Shown here piece by piece: positions 7,026 through 14,881 of a DNA stretch of 18,177 nt. The notes below the pieces were generated by a model that saw only the letters and a list, made by a program, of their open reading frames with translations, had not been told where the DNA came from and searched no databases. Position 1 is the first letter of the stretch. The number at the start of each line of letters is the position of its first letter. Origin of the DNA: Pseudomonadota bacterium (GTDB lineage: Bacteria > Pseudomonadota > Gammaproteobacteria > Burkholderiales > Burkholderiaceae_B); assembly GCA_021793875.1 (NCBI GenBank), contig JAJYRX010000005.1:1-18177 (forward strand), in the 5' to 3' direction. The position numbers and the translations under genes are program-made.

Positions 7026-7520
7026 ATGCTGCGCATTAGCAAACTGATGGATTACGGTACGCTAGTTTTAACGCACATGGCAGCCGAACCAGAGAAGCTG
7101 CATAGTGCGTCTAGCCTTGCGTCTGCATTGGGGTTAGGTCCTGCAACTGTAAGTAAAATTTTAAAAATGCTAACCCAGCACGGCCTTCTTGGCAGTACAA
7201 GAGGTGCTAAGGGTGGTTATAGCTTAGCGTATAAGCCTGAAGATATTAATGTAGCACAGGTTATAGATGCATTAGATGATCAACCCTTTGGCCTTACAGA
7301 ATGTACAGCTAATCCTGGGTCTTGCAGTGTAGAAGCAGACTGTCATATACGCACCAATTGGGAGCGTATAAACGCCATAGTACGTAAAACTTTAGAGGAA
7401 GTCACTATTGCGGACATGGTTGCACCAGTATCTGGCGAACCATTGGTATACCATCCATCAACAAGCAATAACACATCCAATCGAAAAATATCTACTACGC
7501 CTAGTGTGGAGTTACTTTAA
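7026..7520 (+). CDS. Rrf2-family SUF system regulator with Fe-S-type cysteines
   Basis: A 164-residue transcription factor of the Rrf2/IscR family, closest to the 'SUF system Fe-S cluster assembly regulator' group known from Xanthomonas-type suf operons. It begins MLRISKLMDYG; the winged helix (about 1-65) includes LGLGPATVSKILKMLTQHGLL and the wing RGAKGGYSLA. The putative cluster ligands are Cys93, Cys100 and Cys106 (C-x6-C-x5-C), compared with C-x5-C-x5-C in IscR; His107 directly follows the last Cys. The last 35 residues are Ser/Thr/Asn-rich and probably disordered. It is the first gene of the operon, downstream of a promoter with an inverted repeat, so it probably represses its own operon when holding a cluster. 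GGAG at 7012-7015 supports the start. Its TAATG stop overlaps the sufB start. Confidence 0.92.
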   Translation: MLRISKLMDYGTLVLTHMAAEPEKLHSASSLASALGLGPATVSKILKMLTQHGLLGSTRGAKGGYSLAYKPEDINVAQVIDALDDQPFGLTECTANPGSCSVEADCHIRTNWERINAIVRKTLEEVTIADMVAPVSGEPLVYHPSTSNNTSNRKISTTPSVELL

Positions 7521-9001
7521 TGAATAGCGTAACCGATCAGATCAACCAGTCAAGACCTCATCCTGACGATGCTATAGATACATTTCTTGATCGAGAGTAC
7601 ACGGCAGGTTTTGAAACTGAAATTGAATCAGTGACAATACCAAAAGGCCTCAATGAGGATACTATACGATCCATCTCTTCAATTAAGAAGGAGCCTGAAT
7701 GGCTTCTCGAGTGGCGTCTGAATGCCTATAGAGAGTGGATGAAAATGGAACATCCGCATTGGGCTCACGTCGAATTTCCTCCTATAGATTTCCAAGATAT
7801 CCGTTATTACTCAGCCCCTAAAAGCAAGGCCGACGGTCCTAAAAGTTTAGATGAGGTCGATCCAGAACTCCTTAAAACTTACGAGAAGCTTGGTGTTCCT
7901 CTTCATGAATGGGAGCGTTTGGCAGGAGTTGCTGTTGATGCAGTTTTTGATTCAGTCTCAGTAGCAACAACTTTCAGAAAGCAATTAGAGGATGTAGGTG
8001 TTATTTTCTGTTCTTTTTCTGAAGCTGTACGAGAATACCCAGACTTGGTTAAGAAGTATCTAGGCACGGTAGTACCTCCAAGCGATAATTTTTACGTTGC
8101 TCTGAACTCAGCAGTTTTTTCAGATGGTTCCTTTGTTTTCATTCCAAAGGGCGTTAAGTGTCCTATGGAATTGTCAACATATTTCAGAATAAATGCGCGT
8201 GATACCGGACAGTTTGAGCGTACCCTTATCATTGCAGAAGAAGGTGCATCAGTAAGTTATCTTGAGGGCTGTACTGCTCCAATGCGTGATGAAAATCAGC
8301 TGCATGCTGCAGTTGTGGAACTCATTGCTCTTGATGATGCAAATATTAAATACTCAACCGTACAGAACTGGTATCCAGGTGATAAAGACGGAATTGGTGG
8401 TATTTATAACTTTGTGACTAAGCGTGGTGAGTGTAGGGGAGATCGCTCAAAAATATCCTGGACTCAAGTTGAAACAGGTTCTTCTATAACCTGGAAGTAT
8501 CCAAGTGTAATTTTAAGAGGTGATGACTCTATTGGTGAGTTCTACTCTGTGGCATTAAGTAATCACAAGCAGCAGGCCGATACCGGCACCAAAATGGTTC
8601 ATATGGGTAAAAACACTACAAGCACCATTATTTCAAAAGGTATCTCGGCTGGTAGGGGTAGTAACGCATATCGAGGTTTGGTTCGTGTAACACCCAAAGC
8701 AGAAAATGCGCGTAATTTTACCCAATGCGACTCACTACTTATCGGTGACAAATGTGCTGCGCATGCATTTCCCGTAATCGAGGTTCAAAATCCTACAGCT
8801 CAAGTTGAACATGAGGCAACGGCGTCAAGGATAGGTGAAGATCAATTGTTTTATGCAATGCAGCGTGGCTTATCGGCCGAAGACGCAATATCTATGATAG
8901 TTAACGGTTATTGCAAGGAAGTGTTCCAAGAGTTGCCAATGGAATTTGCGGTTGAAGTTCAGGCCTTACTAGGTGTGAGCCTTGAAGGTAGTGTGGGTTA
9001 A
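7520..9001 (+). CDS. sufB: Fe-S cluster scaffold SufB
   Basis: A 493-residue protein, the usual SufB length. With SufC and SufD it forms the SufBC2D scaffold on which nascent iron-sulfur clusters are built in the cytoplasm. The right-handed beta-helix core covers roughly 150-420. Key residues known from E. coli are present: Cys251 in SYLEGCTAPMRDE (persulfide path), Cys403 in TQCDSLL, and His431/Glu432 in QVEHEA, corresponding to Cys405, His433 and Glu434 of E. coli. The C-terminal helices that bind SufC contain MQRGLSAEDAISMIVNGYCKEVF. The start overlaps the regulator stop by one base (TAATG) and has GGAG at 7508-7511. The presence of the Cys/His/Glu set and the LHAAVVELIALDDA stretch distinguishes it from SufD. 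Confidence 0.97.
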   Translation: MNSVTDQINQSRPHPDDAIDTFLDREYTAGFETEIESVTIPKGLNEDTIRSISSIKKEPEWLLEWRLNAYREWMKMEHPHWAHVEFPPIDFQDIRYYSAPKSKADGPKSLDEVDPELLKTYEKLGVPLHEWERLAGVAVDAVFDSVSVATTFRKQLEDVGVIFCSFSEAVREYPDLVKKYLGTVVPPSDNFYVALNSAVFSDGSFVFIPKGVKCPMELSTYFRINARDTGQFERTLIIAEEGASVSYLEGCTAPMRDENQLHAAVVELIALDDANIKYSTVQNWYPGDKDGIGGIYNFVTKRGECRGDRSKISWTQVETGSSITWKYPSVILRGDDSIGEFYSVALSNHKQQADTGTKMVHMGKNTTSTIISKGISAGRGSNAYRGLVRVTPKAENARNFTQCDSLLIGDKCAAHAFPVIEVQNPTAQVEHEATASRIGEDQLFYAMQRGLSAEDAISMIVNGYCKEVFQELPMEFAVEVQALLGVSLEGSVG

Positions 9002-9014
9002 GCAGGAATAATCA

Positions 9015-9794
9015 ATGTTAGAAATAAGCAATTTACATGCCTCAGTAGAGGGAAAAAATATTTTAAATGGCCTAAATTTATCGGTTAACGCCGGCGAAGT
9101 GCACGCGATAATGGGTCCAAACGGATCAGGAAAAAGCACTTTAGCTCAAGTGCTTGCTGGTCGGGAAAGTTATGAGATAACTAGCGGGAGCGTTACCTAT
9201 AAAAATATGGACTTACTCGATATGAGTATAGAGCAGCGCGCCCGTGATGGTTTGTTTTTAGCGTTTCAATACCCTTTAGAAATACCAGGGGTCTCAAATG
9301 CATACTTTATGCGTGCATCTGTGAATGCCATAAGACGCGAGCGGGGCGAGTCAGAGCTTGACGCTATGGACTTCCTTAAGCTTGTAAAGGCCGAGATGAA
9401 AAATGTAGGCATGCGGGAAGAGTTTCTCTACAGATCTGTTAACGAGGGTTTTTCAGGTGGTGAGAAAAAGCGCAATGAAGTGTTACAGATGAGCCTTTTA
9501 CAACCTGATTTAGCCGTCTTAGATGAGACAGACTCTGGACTAGATATCGATGCATTGCGCGTTGTGGCTGATGGCGTAAACAGATTAAGATCTCCTGATA
9601 AGGCCATGATAGTCATAACTCATTATCAGCGTCTACTTGATTACATAGTCCCAGATTTTGTGCATGTTCTATCTAACGGAAGAATTGTTAAGTCTGGCGG
9701 ACGTGAATTGGCGCTAGAGCTTGAAGAGCGCGGCTACGGATGGGTTAAAGAATTGGACAGCGCGCAGCAACCACAATCTGGAGCGCAGGCATGA
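9015..9794 (+). CDS. sufC: Fe-S assembly ATPase SufC
   Basis: A 259-residue soluble ABC-type ATPase; a SufC dimer drives conformational change in SufB-SufD during cluster assembly. Motifs: Walker A GPNGSGKST (34-42), Q-loop FQYP with Gln85, signature FSGGEKKRNE (146-155), Walker B LAVLDE (166-171) followed by the SufC-typical TDSGLDIDALR, and the H-loop THYQR with His203. The wording SGGEKKRNE and ETDSGLDIDAL separates SufC from transporter ATPases. An AGGAA sequence at 9004-9008 precedes the start, 13 bases after sufB. Its stop overlaps the sufD start by four bases (ATGA). The C-terminal tail SAQQPQSGAQA is slightly longer than in E. coli and looks disordered. Confidence 0.97.
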   Translation: MLEISNLHASVEGKNILNGLNLSVNAGEVHAIMGPNGSGKSTLAQVLAGRESYEITSGSVTYKNMDLLDMSIEQRARDGLFLAFQYPLEIPGVSNAYFMRASVNAIRRERGESELDAMDFLKLVKAEMKNVGMREEFLYRSVNEGFSGGEKKRNEVLQMSLLQPDLAVLDETDSGLDIDALRVVADGVNRLRSPDKAMIVITHYQRLLDYIVPDFVHVLSNGRIVKSGGRELALELEERGYGWVKELDSAQQPQSGAQA

Positions 9795-11113
9795 GCAGTA
9801 TGGATGCATGGGTTAAGGAATATAGTGATCAAAAGAATCAGCTATGTGCCAAGGCACCATGGCTAGAAGCTATACGTCAAAGAGCCATGGATCTGTTTGC
9901 AGAGAATGGATGGCCCAACAATCGTATGGAGGGCTGGCGCCACACCTCTTTAGTAGCTCTAGATAAGGAAACGTTCGCACGACCTGACGATAATATAAAT
10001 GATGAAAAAATAAACTCGGTTATAAATACGATAAAAACTAACGAGCCTTCTCATTGGATGGTGTTTGTTGATGGTGTTTACTCTGACAAACATTCATACA
10101 TTGATAAATTGCCAAGTGGAAGCGTTTTGAAGCCGGTTTCACAGGCTTTGTCTGATTACGCAGACGATATACAGGCTATTTTGTCTGAGTCTGATCAAAA
10201 AAGCTCACCGGCAGCGTTAAACATGGCATTAACCGTCGATGGCGCATTTATTAAAATAGGGCGTGGTGAATCCATAGAGCTGCCTGTTAACCTGATTTTT
10301 ATATCAAGTGGCAATGGTCGTTATGCATTCCCAAGATCTTATATCATAGCTGACAAGGGTGCATTAGCTTGTGTTACTGAGCACTATGTTTCTCTTGATC
10401 CAAGCGATTCATCTACCAGTTTAACAAACGCTGTTACACACTTAAGGTTATCCGAAGGCTCAAATATCACTCACCTTAAACTTCAAACTGAAAGTAAAAG
10501 TGCGTTTCATATAGCTTATACAGATGCCCACCAAGAGGGTAAGTCTGTATTCAACTCACATTCTATGGCCTTTGGTTCGAAGCTAGCTCGCAACGATATA
10601 ACCACCAGTTTTAATGGAACTCATTGTGAGACTCTGCTAAACGGATTGTATTTGGTAGATGGAAGGCGTCACATAGATCATACGACACACATTGATCATA
10701 AGCAGCCGCATGGAATTAGTCGTGAGCATTACAGAGGCGTACTATCGGATTTTGGCCGTGGGGTTTTCTGCGGCCGTGTTAGGGTAGGCCATGGTGCAGC
10801 TGGCACTGATTCGCTTCAAAGCTCCGACAGTTTGCTTTTGTCAAAAATGGCTCGTGCAGATTCTAAGCCAGAGCTTGAGATTTATGCTGACGATGTTAAA
10901 TGTGCACACGGAGCCACTGTGGGTCAGCTAGATGAGAATTCGTTGTTTTATTTGCGCTGTCGTGGGCTTGACGAGTCATTTGCTCGTAACCTGTTAATTT
11001 ATGCTTTTGCGGCAGAGGTTGTAAATCGTATAACAGCACCATCAGTGCGGGAGCAAGTGTCTGCGCTAATACAAAGCAGTTTGCCCGGTAGTATAAGTTT
11101 AGGGGATATTTAA
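9791..11113 (+). CDS. sufD: Fe-S cluster assembly protein SufD
   Basis: A 440-residue SufB paralogue that completes the SufBC2D scaffold. The N-terminal helical region contains GWPNNRMEGWRHTSL (39-53), the typical SufD 'E-x-W-R/K-x-T' entry motif. The beta-helix core includes THLKLQTES and NDITTSFNGTHCETLLNGLYLVDGRRHIDHTTHIDHKQPH. The conserved C-terminal part has LEIYADDVKCAHGATVGQLDENSLFYLRCRGL, containing the conserved His of SufD in CAHGAT that helps bind iron, followed by RNLLIYAFAAEVV. It overlaps sufC by four bases, has GGAG at 9780-9783, and its TAATG stop overlaps sufS. The length is a little above E. coli SufD (423). Confidence 0.96.
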   Translation: MSSMDAWVKEYSDQKNQLCAKAPWLEAIRQRAMDLFAENGWPNNRMEGWRHTSLVALDKETFARPDDNINDEKINSVINTIKTNEPSHWMVFVDGVYSDKHSYIDKLPSGSVLKPVSQALSDYADDIQAILSESDQKSSPAALNMALTVDGAFIKIGRGESIELPVNLIFISSGNGRYAFPRSYIIADKGALACVTEHYVSLDPSDSSTSLTNAVTHLRLSEGSNITHLKLQTESKSAFHIAYTDAHQEGKSVFNSHSMAFGSKLARNDITTSFNGTHCETLLNGLYLVDGRRHIDHTTHIDHKQPHGISREHYRGVLSDFGRGVFCGRVRVGHGAAGTDSLQSSDSLLLSKMARADSKPELEIYADDVKCAHGATVGQLDENSLFYLRCRGLDESFARNLLIYAFAAEVVNRITAPSVREQVSALIQSSLPGSISLGDI

Positions 11114-12378
11114 TGAATGCACCCAGTGCACAAATGGTAGGTAATAAATTTGTCACGCCAAACTGGCATTCTGACTTTCCTATATTAAAGCAAAAGGTGC
11201 GCGGTAGGCGCTTGGTATATCTTGATAATGGTGCTACCACGCAAAAGCCATTATGTGTCATTGAAAACCAAAACGCATACTACTCTGAACATAATGCCAA
11301 TATACATCGTGGTGTCCATTGGCTTTCACAATACGCTACCGATTTATATGATGCGTCCAGGGATTGCGTTCAAAAATTTATCAATGCTAAGAGTTCGGAT
11401 GAAATAGTTTTCACAAGCGGAACAACACAATCAATAAATCTAGTAGCCTATAGTTGGGGTCTAAACAACCTTAAAAAAGGTGATGAGATACTGCTAACCG
11501 GTATGGAGCATCACTCTAATATTGTTCCGTGGCAGCTTATTGCTAAAAAGACAGGTGCATTGATTAAAGTAGTGCCGGTTACTGACGATGGTCAGCTTGA
11601 CCTTGATGAGTATAAAAAGCTCTTGTCTGATCGTACAGCAATAGTTGCTATGGTACATGTTTCTAATGCTATAGGAACAGTAAATCCTATAGAAAAGATG
11701 ATACCCATGGCTCGAGCTGTTGGAGCAACAGTGCTTATAGACGGTGCACAAGCGGTTGCACACATGAATGTCGATGTGCAACATCTAGATTGTGACTTTT
11801 ACGTGTTTTCTGGTCATAAACTTTACGGCCCTACAGGTGTAGGGGTGCTGTATGGTAAACATAACATCCTAGACTCTATGCCACCGTGGCTAGGTGGTGG
11901 TGACATGATACACACGGTTAGCTTTGAAGAAAGTACCTATGCGCCTGTTCCGCAAAGGTTTGAAGCCGGTACACCAAACATAGCAGGAGTAACTGGTCTT
12001 AAAGCTGCTATTAATTACGTAAATACTATTGGGCTCGATGTTATACAGGCTTATGAAGAAGAGCTTCTTACATATGCTAATAATGAGCTTCTATCTATAC
12101 CCGGATTAAAAATAATTGCAGAAGCTGCTCCTAGAGCCGGCATTATTTCATTTGTAATGGATGGTATACACCCACACGATCTAGGCACTATATTAGATAC
12201 TGATGGCGTAGCTATAAGAGCTGGACATCATTGTGCTATGCCGCTTATGACCAGGTTTGGCATACCAGGTACAGCACGGGCGTCACTAGCACTTTATAAT
12301 ACGCAAGACGATGTAATTGCATTGGTTAATTCATTGCGTAAGGCTCAAGATCTTTTCGGAGTTACAGGAAGTAAATAA
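11113..12378 (+). CDS. sufS: Cysteine desulfurase SufS (group II)
   Basis: A 421-residue PLP-dependent enzyme converting cysteine to alanine and an enzyme-bound persulfide that supplies sulfur for Fe-S clusters. The PLP lysine is Lys236 in FSGHKLYGPTGVG; the ring-stacking His is in MEHHSNIVPW (131-140); the pyridine-binding Asp210 is in VLIDGAQAVAH; the catalytic Cys374 is in RAGHHCAMPLM. The short loop around this Cys and the HHCAMP wording mark group II (SufS/CsdA) rather than IscS/NifS. The start has AGGGGA at 11101-11106 and overlaps the sufD stop by one base. sufU follows with a one-base overlap, so SufU rather than SufE is the likely sulfur acceptor. Confidence 0.97.
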   Translation: MNAPSAQMVGNKFVTPNWHSDFPILKQKVRGRRLVYLDNGATTQKPLCVIENQNAYYSEHNANIHRGVHWLSQYATDLYDASRDCVQKFINAKSSDEIVFTSGTTQSINLVAYSWGLNNLKKGDEILLTGMEHHSNIVPWQLIAKKTGALIKVVPVTDDGQLDLDEYKKLLSDRTAIVAMVHVSNAIGTVNPIEKMIPMARAVGATVLIDGAQAVAHMNVDVQHLDCDFYVFSGHKLYGPTGVGVLYGKHNILDSMPPWLGGGDMIHTVSFEESTYAPVPQRFEAGTPNIAGVTGLKAAINYVNTIGLDVIQAYEEELLTYANNELLSIPGLKIIAEAAPRAGIISFVMDGIHPHDLGTILDTDGVAIRAGHHCAMPLMTRFGIPGTARASLALYNTQDDVIALVNSLRKAQDLFGVTGSK

Positions 12379-12830
12379 TGGAAATCGATAATGGTCTGCG
12401 CGAGCTATACCAAGAGGTAATATTTGACCACAACCGTAACCCTCGTAATTTTCGCTCGCTACCCGACTCTAATCGGTCGGCAGCAGGACACAACCCCTTG
12501 TGCGGTGATCAACTGACAGTATTTGCTAAAATTGATGGTGATACAGTTGTTGATGTAACTTTTGTTGGGCAAGGGTGTGCAATTTCCACCGCTTCTGCTT
12601 CACTTATGACAGAGGCTATAAAAGGGAAAAGCATTTCTGAGTTTGAAACCCTGTATAAGGGAATACATCAGATGCTTACAGAGTCTCATCCAGAAAATGT
12701 AGACTTCGGAAAACTTGAGGTTTTATCCGGTGTTAGAGAATTCCCTGCAAGAGTTAAATGTGCAAGCCTAGCCTGGCACACATTGCATAACGCTCTTGAA
12801 GGTGTTAATGAAATTGCTAAAACAGAGTAA
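12378..12830 (+). CDS. sufU: SufU-type sulfur acceptor / Fe-S assembly protein
   Basis: A 150-residue IscU-fold protein. The four residues that bind zinc in Bacillus SufU are present: Cys42 and Asp44 in NPLCGD, Cys67 in GQGCAIS, and Cys128 in ARVKCASLAW. The stretch between about residues 90 and 115 is the insertion that separates SufU from IscU, and the IscU LPPVK motif for HscA is missing. In Firmicutes SufU takes persulfide sulfur from SufS by swapping zinc ligands. Here it is coupled to sufS by a TAATG overlap, with AGGAA at 12366-12370. No sufE is present in the operon, which supports the acceptor role by inference. Called SufU/NifU-like; an older scaffold role cannot be excluded. Confidence 0.93.
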   Translation: MEIDNGLRELYQEVIFDHNRNPRNFRSLPDSNRSAAGHNPLCGDQLTVFAKIDGDTVVDVTFVGQGCAISTASASLMTEAIKGKSISEFETLYKGIHQMLTESHPENVDFGKLEVLSGVREFPARVKCASLAWHTLHNALEGVNEIAKTE

Positions 12831-12842
12831 CAGAGGTTAGGA

Positions 12843-13397
12843 ATGGTATACGGACGTCAAGACGTAGTAGTGAACCGTGACGTTGATGCGGTAAGCGTTC
12901 CATATGGGGCACCTGTAACAATTGAAGAGGGGTGTATAGCTACGATAACTCAACAATTGGGAGGAAGTTATACGGTAATTGTTGAAGGAAATATGTATCG
13001 TATAGAAGGTGCTGATGCAGATGCCTTAGGATTTGAACCCGAAGTTATAGAGGTGCAAAGGCCAGACGGACCCATTACAAAACAGTATGTTACAGACGAA
13101 TCATGGGAGCGTTTGGCAACCTGCTATGACCCAGAAATACCTGTAGATATTGTTAACCTAGGGCTAGTATACAAATGTGAAGTAACAGAGATTGCACCTG
13201 AGGAATTCTCGATTGAGATGGATATGACTCTGACAGCTCCAGGTTGCGGTATGGGTGAGTTTATTGCTGAAGAAGCCCGCTCTAAGCTAGCGACAATACC
13301 TGGTGTTAAAGCGGTAAACGTAAATTTGGTGTGGGATCCTCCATGGAGTCGCGAAATGATCTCTGAATCGGCAAGACTGCAAATGGGTTTATTATAG
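12843..13397 (+). CDS. sufT: Fe-S assembly factor SufT (long form, DUF59/MIP18)
   Basis: A 184-residue protein. The N-terminal about 85 residues form an extra beta-rich domain (VPYGAPVTIEEG, VIVEGNMYRI) found in the long SufT form of Xanthomonas-type suf operons. Residues 88-184 are the MIP18/DUF59 domain: ERLATCYDPEIPVDIVNLGL (89-108), MTLTAPGCGMGEF (128-140) with the conserved Cys135, and the ending LVWDPPWSREMISESARLQMG. SufT proteins help mature Fe-S enzymes, notably lipoate synthase and aconitase in staphylococci; the exact chemistry is unclear. It follows sufU after 12 bases with AGAGG at 12832-12836. It is the last recognised suf gene, with the next gene only 3 bases away. Confidence 0.92.
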   Translation: MVYGRQDVVVNRDVDAVSVPYGAPVTIEEGCIATITQQLGGSYTVIVEGNMYRIEGADADALGFEPEVIEVQRPDGPITKQYVTDESWERLATCYDPEIPVDIVNLGLVYKCEVTEIAPEEFSIEMDMTLTAPGCGMGEFIAEEARSKLATIPGVKAVNVNLVWDPPWSREMISESARLQMGLL

Positions 13398-13400
13398 ATA

Positions 13401-14279
13401 ATGGGTATATACCTTATCTCACCGTCTGGGTGTGTTAGTAAAGGGCAGCTTGATAATGCATGTACCCATTTGAGGCAAATAGGCTTTGAAACCAATATAG
13501 ACCCAGACGCCCTCAATGTATATCAGAGGTTTGCCGGCACCGATCAGGAAAGGATTAATGCCATAACTAGATCATTAGTGCAGCCTTTGCCCATAGTAAT
13601 GGCCAGCAGAGGCGGCTACGGTATAAGCAGAATATTAAGCGATATACCTTGGACCAAAGTAGCCGATAGCGGTAAGGTTTTTGTTGGTCATAGCGATTTT
13701 ACCGCTTTTAATTTAGCATTATTAGCAAAAACAGGATCAGTCAGTTATGCCGGCCCAGCAGCCGCTTTTGACTTTGGTTGCGACGACATCAATGAACTAA
13801 CATCCGAAATGTTCTATGAAGTTATGCATCACCAACTTCAGGTACTTAGTTTTCATTGCCATAATAGCGACGAGGTTGATACCAGAGGCATACTATGGGG
13901 TGGCAACTTAGCTATGTTAATGTCATTAATGGGCACAGAGTACATGCCATTAATAGATAAAGGAATACTATTTCTTGAAGATGTTGCTGAGCATCCGTAT
14001 AAGATAGAAAGAATGCTTATCCAATTGATGCATTCTGGCATATTAGAGAAGCAGAAGGCTATTGTTTTTGGTCAGTTCACTAGCTATAAATTGGCAGAAC
14101 ATGATAATGGTTTCAATTTTAATAGCGTTATTGAGTGGCTTAGAACTAAAATTAAAGTGCCTATAATTACTGGTCTCCCGTATGGTCACACCCCAGTAAA
14201 AGCTACGCTACCAATAGGAAAAAGGGTTGGCTTAGCGACGGAAAATGATATGGCATATTTGCTATTAAGTGAACATTAA
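13401..14279 (+). CDS. LD-carboxypeptidase (peptidase family S66, LdcA-like)
   Basis: A 292-residue serine peptidase that would remove the terminal D-Ala from murein tetrapeptides during cell-wall recycling. The S66 Ser-Glu-His triad is visible: Ser98 in VGHSDFT, Glu193 in LFLEDVAEHPY and His263 in LPYGHTP. Other family marks are MASRGGYGISRIL (67-79) and WGGNLAMLMSLMGTEYMP (166-183). There is no signal peptide, so it should be cytoplasmic as LdcA is. It starts 3 bases after the sufT stop with no clear ribosome-binding sequence, so translation probably depends on coupling with sufT. Its place at the end of a suf operon is not explained by function. Microcin C-type immunity proteins share the fold, but the context and lack of a toxin locus favour LdcA. 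Confidence 0.92.
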   Translation: MGIYLISPSGCVSKGQLDNACTHLRQIGFETNIDPDALNVYQRFAGTDQERINAITRSLVQPLPIVMASRGGYGISRILSDIPWTKVADSGKVFVGHSDFTAFNLALLAKTGSVSYAGPAAAFDFGCDDINELTSEMFYEVMHHQLQVLSFHCHNSDEVDTRGILWGGNLAMLMSLMGTEYMPLIDKGILFLEDVAEHPYKIERMLIQLMHSGILEKQKAIVFGQFTSYKLAEHDNGFNFNSVIEWLRTKIKVPIITGLPYGHTPVKATLPIGKRVGLATENDMAYLLLSEH

Positions 14280-14287
14280 ATTAATTA

Positions 14288-14881
14288 ATGCTTTACAAAC
14301 TAACTAGAATATCTAATTGGGAAGAGGAAATTAAACGTAGCCGATTTGTTGTGTACGCTGGTCCTGTTGACACTACCGAAGCAGCATTGAAGTTTATAGA
14401 GAAGTATAGCGTTGCCGAAGCTACTCATAACTGCTGGGCGTATAGTATTGGTGACGAATATAGATTTAATGATGACGGTGAGCCAGGAGGTACAGCTGGA
14501 CGCCCCATACTACAAGCAATACATGGTCAGCAAATAGATTATGCTGTTGTATTAGTTATTAGATGGTTTGGTGGCATTAAGCTGGGAACTGGGGGGTTAG
14601 TGCGCGCATATGGTGGAGCCGCGGCTCAGTGCTTGAGAGTTGCTGATAAACGTAAACTGGTACCCATGGTAACCATTAGTTGCCATTGCCCATTCTCATA
14701 TATATCAATTATTCAGGCACGTATGGATGAATATGATATATCAATTAATGCAGAGCAGTTCAATGCAGATGGGGTTATCTGGGAATTGGCTGTCCCTGAA
14801 GCTAATCTGGAAGACTATATTAATGCATTTACTAATATAACTAGAGGTCAGGGCGTAATTAATAACGAGCCAGCCGTTTAA
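14288..14881 (+). CDS. YigZ/IMPACT-family protein (UPF0029)
   Basis: A 197-residue member of the YigZ/IMPACT family. The N-terminal UPF0029 domain covers about 10-120 with SRFVVYAGPV, ATHNCWAYSIG, FNDDGEPGGTAGRPIL and RWFGGIKLGTGGLVRAYG, all near-invariant in YigZ. A C-terminal DUF1949-type ferredoxin-like domain (about 135-190) is weaker but present. Eukaryotic IMPACT regulates the kinase GCN2; the bacterial role is unknown, with a suggested binding of nucleic acid or translation factors. It starts 8 bases after the carboxypeptidase gene with no visible ribosome-binding sequence. Its 3' end overlaps the convergent thioredoxin gene by four bases. Family assignment is firm; function is not. 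Confidence 0.92.
   Translation: MLYKLTRISNWEEEIKRSRFVVYAGPVDTTEAALKFIEKYSVAEATHNCWAYSIGDEYRFNDDGEPGGTAGRPILQAIHGQQIDYAVVLVIRWFGGIKLGTGGLVRAYGGAAAQCLRVADKRKLVPMVTISCHCPFSYISIIQARMDEYDISINAEQFNADGVIWELAVPEANLEDYINAFTNITRGQGVINNEPAV

Noticed and set aside
10896..11261. Minus-strand open frame across the sufD-sufS junction
   Set aside because: It is opposite conserved parts of SufD and SufS and shows no motif of its own.
13124..13516. Minus-strand open frame across the sufT-ldcA junction
   Set aside because: It is opposite two well-supported genes and its translation has no family features.
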